A stretch of 64,000 bases of DNA from an uncultured Clostridia bacterium (GTDB taxonomy: Bacteria; Bacillota; Clostridia; Oscillospirales; Ruminococcaceae). Shown piece by piece: positions 52,545 to 60,461 of this stretch. The notes under the pieces were generated by a model. That model did no database searches. It was not told where the DNA came from and was given only the letters and a program-made list of their open reading frames with translations. Made by a program: the position numbers and the translations under genes. The stretch's first letter is position 1. Each line of letters starts with the position of its first letter. The stretch covers positions 1 to 64,000 of the forward strand of contig CALWNQ010000004.1 in NCBI GenBank assembly GCA_944382875.1. The letters are read 5' to 3'.

Positions 52545-53387
52545 ATGGAAAAGGGAATAATTTTTGACATCAAAGAGTTTACCGTCCACGATGGCGACGG
52601 CATCCGCACCACCGTTTTTCTCAAAGGCTGCCCGCTCCGCTGTCTGTGGTGCCACAACCCGGAAGGGCTCCGGACCGAACGGCAGCTGATGATTACCCGC
52701 AACGGCTGTCTTTCCTGCGGAAAATGCCTGCTTCCCTGCTCTCATCCGGAATGTCAGGGATTGGGCCGCTGCCTGCATGCCTGCCCCAGAGGGTTGGTTA
52801 AGGCGGTGGGAGAAGAAGTCGACGCAACCGAGCTTGCCTCCCGTTTGGCAGAACAGGCGGAATTCTTTGAAAGTGGCGTTACCGTTTCGGGCGGTGAACC
52901 GACCATGCAGCCTGCCTTTTTACTGGAGCTGCTGGATGGACTTGGTTCGGTGGATACCGCCATTGAAACCTGCGGATATACGGCACCTGATATCTTCCGC
53001 AGAGCAGCTGAAAAAGTGCAGATGCTCTATTTGGATATCAAGCATATGGACAGCGCTGTCCACCAAAAGCTGACCGGCGTCCCCAACGAACCGATTCAAC
53101 GGAACCTGGAAATGCTGATGCGTGGGAATATTCCATATACAGTACGGGTTCCGCTGATTCCGGGACTCAATGACAACGCGGAAAATCTTTCGCGGCTGGC
53201 GGAAAAACTGAGCGGTTCCCGGCTTCCGCCAAAGGTTGAATTTTTGCCGTACAACCCATTTACCGAAGCAAAATATCAAATGGCACAAATGCCTTTTTCC
53301 CTTTCCCACATCGACGGAAACCAATACCATCCGGTGATCCCGGAGGAACCCTATCGCCGGTACGGTGTTTGCTGGCGGATCTTATAA
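52545..53387 (+). CDS. Glycyl radical enzyme activase (radical SAM)
   Basis: 280 residues. The radical SAM cluster is C29-x3-C33-x2-C36 in GCPLRCLWCHNPE; a ferredoxin-like insert adds more cysteines (CLSCGKC, C-S-H-P-E-C, CLHACP). VTVSGGEPTMQP and YLDIKHMD match SAM-binding strands of the PflA group. It makes the glycyl radical on its partner using S-adenosylmethionine. It begins two bases after the partner's stop. Confidence 0.95.
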   Translation: MEKGIIFDIKEFTVHDGDGIRTTVFLKGCPLRCLWCHNPEGLRTERQLMITRNGCLSCGKCLLPCSHPECQGLGRCLHACPRGLVKAVGEEVDATELASRLAEQAEFFESGVTVSGGEPTMQPAFLLELLDGLGSVDTAIETCGYTAPDIFRRAAEKVQMLYLDIKHMDSAVHQKLTGVPNEPIQRNLEMLMRGNIPYTVRVPLIPGLNDNAENLSRLAEKLSGSRLPPKVEFLPYNPFTEAKYQMAQMPFSLSHIDGNQYHPVIPEEPYRRYGVCWRIL

Positions 53388-53400
53388 AGGAGTGGACAAA

Positions 53401-54888
53401 ATGAGAAAACTGTACCTGATGTTCCCCGAAAAAATCGGCACCATCGCGCCGGAACTGTATGGGCATTTTACTGAACATATCGGCGGCGTCATTTATGACG
53501 GGATCTGGGTGGGAAAAGATTCCCCCGTTGAAAATATTCATGGTTTTCGGAAATTTATCATTGATAAAATGAAGGAAATCAATGCCCCTGTCATCCGCTG
53601 GCCAGGCGGCTGCTACGCAGAAACCTATGACTGGCGGGACGGCATCGGTTCCAACCGGCCCAAACGGCCCAACTGGTGGACTAGTTGGGATGGGCGCTAT
53701 GAAATCAATGAAGTTGGAACCCATGAGTTTATTGATTTCTGTGATGCCGTTGGTGCAAAACCGTATTTTGCCGCCAACATCACCTCCACCACCCCGCTCC
53801 ATATCCGCGGATGGATGGATTATTGCAATTCACCCAAAGACTCCACCTCCTACGCCGAAGAGCGAGCCGCAAACGGACATCCGGATCCTTTTTCGGTCTA
53901 CTATTGGGGAATCGGGAATGAAAACTGGGGCGGCGGCGGAAATATGGATCCCGCTGTTTATGCGGCGGAATACCGGCGTTACTCCGCACTGCTGGACAAT
54001 CTTCCCGGCTCTAAATGCCTGATTGCCTGCGGCCCCAACGCGGACGATTACCGCTGGACAGAGCGTTTTCTGCAAGCGATGGCCGATTCCGAAAAGCGGA
54101 TGCACGGTTTTTCCCTGCATTATTACTGCGGCTCCGCGGGGGATCCGGTTGCTTTCAGCCGGGATGAATGGTACCAACAGCTGGCACAGGCTTTGCGGAT
54201 GGAGGAGATCCTCACCCGGCACTGGAATATTATCAAAGGCTGGGGGATGGAAGATCATGCCCGGCTGGTCATTGACGAATGGGGCTGCTGGCATCCCGAT
54301 GGATCCGGACCAAGCAAGGGGCAAAACCTTTTCGAACAACAGAGCACCATGCGGGACGCCATGGTAGCGGCCCTGACGCTCAATATTTTTAACAATCACT
54401 GTGATAAAATCCAGATGGCCAATGTTGCCCAACTTGTCAACAATCTGCACGCGCTTTTCCTTTCCGCTGGAGAAAACTGCATTACCACCCCCACCTACCA
54501 CATTTTTCATATGTTCCGGGAGCATCAGGGAGGAGAAGCAATCCGCACAGCCGTGGAAACACAGACGGCTGAGTTCCGGAATAAAGACGGCAATTCCGCA
54601 GGGATTCCCGATCTGTCGGTATCCGCTTCTCACAAAGACGGTGTGGCCACCATCACCATTGCGAACCTCTCAGAAGAAAACGAAATCTCCCTCCTGTTGG
54701 AGGCAGTTGGAGAAAGTGTTTGGCCCGAAGCGGATATGTCCATCCTTTGTGACCAGGATCTTCACGCGCATAATACTTTTGAACAACCCAACCGGGTTTC
54801 GGAAAAAACACAGAAAATCGACCTTTCCCATCCAATCACTGTCCCCAAAGCAGGTGTCCTGTCCATCCGTGCAAAATTGAAACAATAA
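53401..54888 (+). CDS. Alpha-L-arabinofuranosidase (GH51)
   Basis: 495 residues from ATG at 53401, with AAGGAG upstream. The GH51 barrel shows ELYGHFTEHIGGVIYDGIWV, RWPGGCYAETYDWRDGIG, the acid/base Glu174 in GIGNENWGGGGN and the nucleophile Glu293 in VIDEWGCWHPD. A C-terminal beta-sandwich follows. No signal peptide, so it is cytoplasmic and acts on imported arabino-oligosaccharides. It is the third gene of the glycyl radical enzyme operon. Confidence 0.95.
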   Translation: MRKLYLMFPEKIGTIAPELYGHFTEHIGGVIYDGIWVGKDSPVENIHGFRKFIIDKMKEINAPVIRWPGGCYAETYDWRDGIGSNRPKRPNWWTSWDGRYEINEVGTHEFIDFCDAVGAKPYFAANITSTTPLHIRGWMDYCNSPKDSTSYAEERAANGHPDPFSVYYWGIGNENWGGGGNMDPAVYAAEYRRYSALLDNLPGSKCLIACGPNADDYRWTERFLQAMADSEKRMHGFSLHYYCGSAGDPVAFSRDEWYQQLAQALRMEEILTRHWNIIKGWGMEDHARLVIDEWGCWHPDGSGPSKGQNLFEQQSTMRDAMVAALTLNIFNNHCDKIQMANVAQLVNNLHALFLSAGENCITTPTYHIFHMFREHQGGEAIRTAVETQTAEFRNKDGNSAGIPDLSVSASHKDGVATITIANLSEENEISLLLEAVGESVWPEADMSILCDQDLHAHNTFEQPNRVSEKTQKIDLSHPITVPKAGVLSIRAKLKQ

Positions 54889-54894
54889 ATGTGA

Positions 54895-54925
54895 AAACCC
54901 AGGATCGTTTGTCGATCCTGGGTTT
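54895..54925. terminator. Bidirectional terminator
   Basis: A perfect 13-bp stem AAACCCAGGATCG/CGATCCTGGGTTT (54895-54907 with 54913-54925) and a 5-base loop. It lies between the ends of the GH51 gene and the convergent VWA gene. Confidence 0.85.
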
Positions 54926-54930
54926 CTCCT

Positions 54931-55581
54931 TTATGATTGCTTTCTACTCTTGTAGTCCTGGTCAATCCGTTTTTTCCAACTGGCATCCAGCGATGCATTG
55001 CAGCGGACGGCGCTAATCGCTTCATTCAATACCTCATAATTCAACGCAGTCCCCTTGCTGTCGCTGTGATAATTTACCGCCCTGTCCTTTCCAATCCCAA
55101 AATGCCGTGCCGTTTCCACTGCGTCAATATTGGCGCCCAGGAACAGAAATTCCCACCCGTATTTTTCCTTCTGCCGCTCAATCATCTGCCGGACACGGTC
55201 GGCCGTATATCGCCGGCTGGCGTTTTCCATACCATCTGTTGTAATTACAAAAAGAGTATGTTCCGGCACATCTTCTTTGCGCGCATATTTGTGGATGTTT
55301 CCGATGTGGTGAATTGCTCCGCCGATCGCATCCAGCAAAGCCGTACAACCTCGAACTGTATAATCTTCCGCTGTCATCGGGCGGATTTTCCCCACTTCAA
55401 TCCGGTCATGCAGCACCTCGCTTTGATCGTCAAACAAAACGGTGGAAATCAGCGCTTCTCCTTCCTTCTTTTGCTGTTCGGCAATCATCGCATTAAATCC
55501 TCCGATAGTGTCCCCTTCCAGCCCATGCATCGAACCACTGCGATCCAGAATAAATACGATCTCTGTCAGATTTTTTCTCAT
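54931..55581 (-). CDS. Von Willebrand factor A domain protein
   Basis: 216 residues from ATG at 55581, with GGAGG upstream. The whole protein is one VWA fold with the metal-ion-dependent adhesion site D-R-S-G-S-M at about 12-17 and T-T-D-G-M-E-N later. No signal peptide or membrane helix, so it acts in the cytoplasm. It lies downstream of, and in the same direction as, the macro-domain gene. Confidence 0.88.
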   Translation of the reverse strand: MRKNLTEIVFILDRSGSMHGLEGDTIGGFNAMIAEQQKKEGEALISTVLFDDQSEVLHDRIEVGKIRPMTAEDYTVRGCTALLDAIGGAIHHIGNIHKYARKEDVPEHTLFVITTDGMENASRRYTADRVRQMIERQKEKYGWEFLFLGANIDAVETARHFGIGKDRAVNYHSDSKGTALNYEVLNEAISAVRCNASLDASWKKRIDQDYKSRKQS

Positions 55582-55678
55582 AACCAAAACCTCCTGTACT
55601 GTCGTGCTGTAAATTTCCTTACACATACAGTATAGGAGGTTTTTCGCCCAATTCGGTCGCCCGGCAGGCGACATTTTC

Positions 55679-56668
55679 TCACATACCCAACAGACTTTGG
55701 TCAAAGGCAAACAGCGCTTCATTAATCTCAAAAATATTGTAGTTCCCTTTTTGGATAAAATATTCCACAATAATATCAAACTTGTTCGAGTGAGAGAGCG
55801 CAAATCCTGCCTTTTTCAAAAGCTCCTCCGTTTCCGCCATCGAAAGTTCCAATGCCACGGCAAACGCGAGTGCTGTGGGCTTGCTTGGTTTATAATGGCG
55901 GTCCTTTCGGATTTTGGAAAAGAGTTTACGGTCAATATTTGCCTTTTTATAGCAAGCAGCGTCTGTAATCCCCTTTTCATCGATCTTGCGGAGCAGCATT
56001 TCGGAAAAGCTTTCATCCATCTGATTGAGAGCTTCTTGAAGAGAAGCCGCGGGCGCGCAGGCTGCCGGCGCTGGGATTGGGCGGTCATCCGCCTCCGCCT
56101 CAAACCGACGCATCTGCTCCCGCCGGCTTTCGGTATGAGTCTCCGCATACCGGTCGTCGATATACGCGGCAATCTCCGAAAATAGTTTCTCTCCAATCTG
56201 ATAGGAAGCTTTATCGAAAATAACCAGATACACCATCATCTCGCTGTCCCGGAGATAGCTGCTAATGGTCTCTACCGCAACCTGCAGTGCTTCTTCTTTC
56301 GGATAGCCATAAATCCCGGAAGAAATCAACGGAAACGCAATGGTTTCACAGTGCTTTTTTTCGGCGATCTCCAACGAAGTGCGGTAACAGGACGCGAGCA
56401 GATCCCGCTCTCCAAAATCGCCTCCCTGCCAGCGCGGCCCGACTGCATGGATCACATATTTACATGGGAGCTTTCCAGCACCGGTGATTTTTGCGCTTCC
56501 GATAGCACAGCCACCCAACTTTTCACATTCTGCCAGCAGCTTTGAACCAGCTGCCCGATGGATACAGCCATCTACTCCGCCTCCGACCAACAAAGTCGGA
56601 TTAGCGGCGTTGACGATCACATCCACCTTCATTTTCGTGATATCATTTCGTATGATCTGAAGCGGCAT
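55679..56668 (-). CDS. Macro-domain protein with C-terminal helical domain
   Basis: 329 residues. Residues 1 to about 170 form a macro domain of the ADP-ribose/O-acetyl-ADP-ribose type: [30 protein letters not shown] and [16 protein letters not shown] Pro/Ala linker follows (about 200-215). The C-terminal 110 or so residues are helical ([32 protein letters not shown]) and resemble a helix-turn-helix module found in other Clostridia beside macro domains. The protein may bind or remove ADP-ribose and bind nucleic acid or a partner through the tail. Function is not established. Confidence 0.85.
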   Translation of the reverse strand: MPLQIIRNDITKMKVDVIVNAANPTLLVGGGVDGCIHRAAGSKLLAECEKLGGCAIGSAKITGAGKLPCKYVIHAVGPRWQGGDFGERDLLASCYRTSLEIAEKKHCETIAFPLISSGIYGYPKEEALQVAVETISSYLRDSEMMVYLVIFDKASYQIGEKLFSEIAAYIDDRYAETHTESRREQMRRFEAEADDRPIPAPAACAPAASLQEALNQMDESFSEMLLRKIDEKGITDAACYKKANIDRKLFSKIRKDRHYKPSKPTALAFAVALELSMAETEELLKKAGFALSHSNKFDIIVEYFIQKGNYNIFEINEALFAFDQSLLGM

Positions 56669-56774
56669 AAATTCCTCCTGTCTGCTGAATAAGCATTATT
56701 CAACCAGCTAAAACGGTAAATTATGCAAAAACAGACGGCCGCCTTATCCGGACAACCGTCTGCTCCATATGCTT

Positions 56775-58190
56775 TTACAGGTTAATTTCCGCAGTTTCTA
56801 CAGCCACATCCCGGATCAGAGGTTCTGTTTTCGCCAGCAAGGCCTCTACCTGTTCCGCACAGCGGCCAGTGTAGAGTTCCGGTTTCAGCAGCTCTTTCAT
56901 CTCCGCTTCGGTCAGGCCAAAGTCTTTCTGCGCCGCAAGACGGGCAAGCAGATCGCAGGATTCACCGTTTTTCATCCGGGCGGTCGCTTCCATCGAGCAC
57001 TGACGGATAATTTCATGCAGCTGCTGCCGGTTTCCACCGCGCTTCACCGCTTCCATCATCAGATTTTCGGTAGCAATAAACGGCAAGTATTCCGATACGG
57101 CTTTTTCCACCATCTTTTCATTCACGTGCAGCCCATCGGTGACATTCTGTGCCAGCCGCAGGATTGCGTCAGCGCACAAAAAGCCTTCCGGCATCGAGAT
57201 TCGGCGGTTTGCCGAGTCATCGAGCGTCCGTTCCAGCCACTGAGTAGAAGCAGTCATCGGTGCATTTGCGGCATCAGCCATCAGATAGCGTGCAAGCGAA
57301 CAGATGCGTTCACTGCGCATCGGGTTGCGTTTATATGCCATAGCCGAAGAACCAATCTGATTTTTCTCAAACGGCTCTTCCACCTGACGGTCGTGCTGCA
57401 GCAGCCGGATGTCATTCGCCATTCGGTAACAGCTCTGCGCAATGGAGGAGAGGCAGTTTAGAATCCGGCTGTCGGTCTTGCGGGGATAGGTCTGTCCGCA
57501 AACATCAAAGCAGCGGTCAAAGCCAAAATCCGCACAAATCATCCGGTTCATCTCATCAATTTTTGCGGTGTCTCCGTCAAACAGGTCGACAAAGCTCGCT
57601 TCGGTGCCGGTTGTGCCGCGGCATCCCAGGAATTTGATCTGGGAAATCGCAAAATCCAGCTCTTCCAGATCGGACAGAAAATCCTGCATCCAAAGAGTCG
57701 CGCGTTTGCCAATCGTTACCAGCTGTGCGGGCTGATAGTGGGTATAACCAAGAGTCGGCGTTGCCTTATATTTACGGGCAAACTCCGCCAGATTGGCAAT
57801 CACTTTCCGAAGTTCTTCCCGCAGATACCGCAGGCCATCCCGATAAATCACCAGATCGGCATTGTCCGTTACATAGCAACTGGTAGCGCCCAGATGGATG
57901 ATACCGGCTGCAAGCGGAGCCACCTGTCCAAAAGCATAAACATGCGCCATCACATCGTGGCGAACTTCTTTTTCCCGTTGGCTGACGCAATCGTAGTCAA
58001 TATTTGCAATATTGGCTTCCATCTGCGCAATCTGTTCCTCAGTAATGGGAAGCCCCAGTTTCTTTTCCGCTTTTGCAAGCGAAACCCACAGCTTCCGCCA
58101 GGTCTGATACCGCATATCTGAAGAAAACAGATGCAGCATGTATTCCGAAGCATACCGGGAAGACAGCGGGGATTCGTACCTGTTATTCAT
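56775..58190 (-). CDS. purB: Adenylosuccinate lyase
   Basis: 471 residues from ATG at 58190, with AAGGAG upstream. Fumarase/aspartase superfamily: LGATSCYVTDNAD, T-H-Y-Q-P-A-Q (catalytic His) and the signature GSSAMAYKRNPMRSE. It catalyses two steps, in IMP and in AMP synthesis. It closes the purC-purA-purB operon, 13 bases after purA. Confidence 0.96.
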   Translation of the reverse strand: MNNRYESPLSSRYASEYMLHLFSSDMRYQTWRKLWVSLAKAEKKLGLPITEEQIAQMEANIANIDYDCVSQREKEVRHDVMAHVYAFGQVAPLAAGIIHLGATSCYVTDNADLVIYRDGLRYLREELRKVIANLAEFARKYKATPTLGYTHYQPAQLVTIGKRATLWMQDFLSDLEELDFAISQIKFLGCRGTTGTEASFVDLFDGDTAKIDEMNRMICADFGFDRCFDVCGQTYPRKTDSRILNCLSSIAQSCYRMANDIRLLQHDRQVEEPFEKNQIGSSAMAYKRNPMRSERICSLARYLMADAANAPMTASTQWLERTLDDSANRRISMPEGFLCADAILRLAQNVTDGLHVNEKMVEKAVSEYLPFIATENLMMEAVKRGGNRQQLHEIIRQCSMEATARMKNGESCDLLARLAAQKDFGLTEAEMKELLKPELYTGRCAEQVEALLAKTEPLIRDVAVETAEINL

Positions 58191-58203
58191 CTTTTCATTC
58201 TCC

Positions 58204-59481
58204 TTATTTGCGGATGATAATGCTGTCACGCTCCGGGCCAACCGACAGGTAGGTAATCGGACACCCGATGCTCCGTTCTACAAACAAAACATATTCCTGT
58301 GCCGCTTTGGGAAGATCTTCCCACTTTCGGATACCCGAAATGTCGCATTTCCAGCCTTTCATATATTCAATGACTGGTTTGGCGCTGTTTAATACAGCGG
58401 GGAATGGGAAAGAATCGGTCTGTTTTCCATCGACCAAATAATGTGTGCAAACCGGAATCTGATCCAGATAGCTCAGAACATCCAGTTTAGTCAGCGCGAT
58501 TTCAGTTGCTGCCTGCACCTCAACACCATACCGTGTTGCAACCAGGTCAAGCGGTCCAACCCTGCGGGGGCGGCCGGTTTTGGCGCCGTACTCGGCTCCG
58601 GCTTTCCGAAGCTCCTCGGCTTCTTCCCCGAACATCTCACATACAAACGGGCCCTCTCCCACACAAGTAGAATAAGCTTTCACAACTCCTACAACATCCT
58701 CGATTTTTGCAGAAGGCAAACCGGAACCAACCGGCGCATATGCTGCCGTGGTATTAGACGAGGTGGTGTACGGATAAATGCCGTAATCGAGATCGCGCAG
58801 CGATCCGAGCTGTGCCTCAAACAAGATCCGTTTGCCGGCTTTCTGCTGTTCACGGAGGAAGCTGCCGGTATCGCAGACAAAAGGTTTGATCTTTTCACAG
58901 GAATCTGCCAACCATTTTTCCAGCATTTCCATGGTATATGGTTCTGCATGATATACGTTGGTGAGGATCAGGTTTTTCCACTCCATCAGATCAGCCAGAT
59001 GGGCTCTCAACTCTTCCGGGTAGAAGAGTTCGCCGGCCAAAACCGTCTTTTTCTGGTACTTGTCCGAATAAAACGGTGCAATTCCCTGTTTGGTAGATCC
59101 GTATTTTTTATCTTTCAGCCGCTGTTCTTCCAGTTCGTCCAGGTCGCGATGCCACGGAAGAAGCAGCGACGCGCGGTCACTGATTTTGAGATTATCCGGT
59201 GTCAGCGGAACACCCTGTTCCGCAACGCTCTGCATTTCAGTCCAAAGGTTCTGCGGATCCAGTGCAACACCATTGCCCAGCACATTCACTACGCCTTTCC
59301 GAAAAATCCCAGATGGCAACAGATGAAGGGCAAATTTTCCGTATTCGTTGATGACGGTGTGTCCGGCGTTTCCGCCGCCCTGATAGCGCACTACAATATC
59401 ATATTTTTCAGTCAGAAGATCAACCATTCGGCCTTTTCCTTCATCGCCCCAGTTAATCCCCACAATTGCGCAATTCGACAT
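58204..59481 (-). CDS. purA: Adenylosuccinate synthetase
   Basis: 425 residues. VGINWGDEGKGRMVDLL (P-loop-like start), GGGNAGHTV, the GTP-binding and IMP-binding loops including FEAQLGSLRDLDYG, and the late R-P-R-R-V-G-P-L-D. In this enzyme GDEGKGK reads GDEGKGR, a small change. It joins IMP and aspartate. It lies 12 bases after purC. Confidence 0.95.
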   Translation of the reverse strand: MSNCAIVGINWGDEGKGRMVDLLTEKYDIVVRYQGGGNAGHTVINEYGKFALHLLPSGIFRKGVVNVLGNGVALDPQNLWTEMQSVAEQGVPLTPDNLKISDRASLLLPWHRDLDELEEQRLKDKKYGSTKQGIAPFYSDKYQKKTVLAGELFYPEELRAHLADLMEWKNLILTNVYHAEPYTMEMLEKWLADSCEKIKPFVCDTGSFLREQQKAGKRILFEAQLGSLRDLDYGIYPYTTSSNTTAAYAPVGSGLPSAKIEDVVGVVKAYSTCVGEGPFVCEMFGEEAEELRKAGAEYGAKTGRPRRVGPLDLVATRYGVEVQAATEIALTKLDVLSYLDQIPVCTHYLVDGKQTDSFPFPAVLNSAKPVIEYMKGWKCDISGIRKWEDLPKAAQEYVLFVERSIGCPITYLSVGPERDSIIIRK

Positions 59482-59493
59482 AAATATCCTCCA

Positions 59494-60207
59494 TTACATA
59501 TGTTCAGAAAGCCGTTTCATGACTTCTGCATACGCCTCTTCTACACCGCCGAGATCCCGACGGAAACGGTCTTTATCCAGCTTTTCACCGGTTTTGGAAT
59601 CCCACAGCCGGCAGGTATCCGGACTGATCTCATCAGCCAGCACGATGGTGCCGTCCGAAAGCTTGCCAAATTCCAACTTAAAGTCAACCAGTGTAACACC
59701 ACATTCTGCCCAGAACTTCTGCAAAAAGCTATTCACAGCAAAGGAATACTTTTTAATCGTCTCAATTTCCTCTCTGGTCGCCAGTTTCAGAGCAATTGCA
59801 TGATAATCGTTGATAAGCGGATCACCAAGCTCGTCATTTTTGTAAGAAAATTCAATGGTAGGCTCATCAAAAACGATTCCCTCTTCAGTGCCGTACCGTT
59901 TGGCAAAAGAACCAGCAGAAATATTCCGGATAATTACTTCCAAAGGAACAATGCTGACCTTTTTTACCAGCGTTTCCCGGTCATTCAGCTCTTTTACAAA
60001 ATGGGTCGGAACACCGCTTTTTTCCAGCCGCTGCATCAAAAGATTACTCATCCGGTTATTGATTACGCCTTTTCCTGTAATGGTTCCCTTTTTCAGCCCG
60101 TTAAACGCAGTAGCATCATCTTTATACGAAACAATTAAAAGTTCCGGATCATCGGTTTTGTACACGCGTTTTGCTTTGCCTTCATACAGTTGTTCTTTCT
60201 TTTCCAT
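59494..60207 (-). CDS. purC: SAICAR synthase
   Basis: 237 residues from ATG at 60207, with AGAGGAACG upstream. [42 protein letters not shown] and [14 protein letters not shown] are diagnostic. First gene of the purC-purA-purB operon, transcribed from a consensus promoter through an attenuator-like hairpin. Confidence 0.96.
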   Translation of the reverse strand: MEKKEQLYEGKAKRVYKTDDPELLIVSYKDDATAFNGLKKGTITGKGVINNRMSNLLMQRLEKSGVPTHFVKELNDRETLVKKVSIVPLEVIIRNISAGSFAKRYGTEEGIVFDEPTIEFSYKNDELGDPLINDYHAIALKLATREEIETIKKYSFAVNSFLQKFWAECGVTLVDFKLEFGKLSDGTIVLADEISPDTCRLWDSKTGEKLDKDRFRRDLGGVEEAYAEVMKRLSEHM

Positions 60208-60327
60208 TTTTCGTTCCTCTTTTCTTAGAATTTGTATCATGCTGGGTTTTCCTCAATATACCGGCAGATATCACCTCATCCTTTGTCTACCGCAACTGCA
60301 GCGTTTCGGATTTGGATACTGTTCCAG

Positions 60328-60378
60328 AAAAAAAGGCAAAAAACGCCCAGGAAACACTGTTTCAAAGACGCCCTTGCC
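60328..60378 (-). promoter_or_regulatory. Attenuator-like hairpin in the purC leader
   Basis: On the minus strand bases 60378 to 60335 can fold into one 44-base hairpin: GGCAAGGG against TTTTTTGCC, a central helix and a GAAAC-AGT-GTTTC tip. U7 (60334-60328) follows directly. It begins about five bases after the predicted transcription start and precedes purC by about 120 bases. It may terminate most transcripts or end the upstream gene's message. No known purine, PRPP or ZTP riboswitch core is seen. The remaining leader, 60208-60327, holds no gene. Confidence 0.65.
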
Positions 60379-60389
60379 ATCCTTTTTCT

Positions 60390-60418
60390 AGTATATACCT
60401 TTTTTAGACGAATGTCAA
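60390..60418 (-). promoter_or_regulatory. Consensus promoter of the pur operon
   Basis: On the minus strand TTGACA (60413-60418), 17 bases, TATACT (60390-60395). The predicted transcription start is near 60383, giving a leader of about 175 bases. Confidence 0.85.
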
Positions 60419-60461
60419 TCCCATATGTCAAAATGCGTCAATCAGGCTTATCGTTCATGCG

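Noticed and set aside
60208-60400. Purine, PRPP or ZTP riboswitch upstream of purC
   Set aside because: I could not find the conserved core of any of them; only CCTGGGCG resembles part of the ZTP motif, and the rest is absent.
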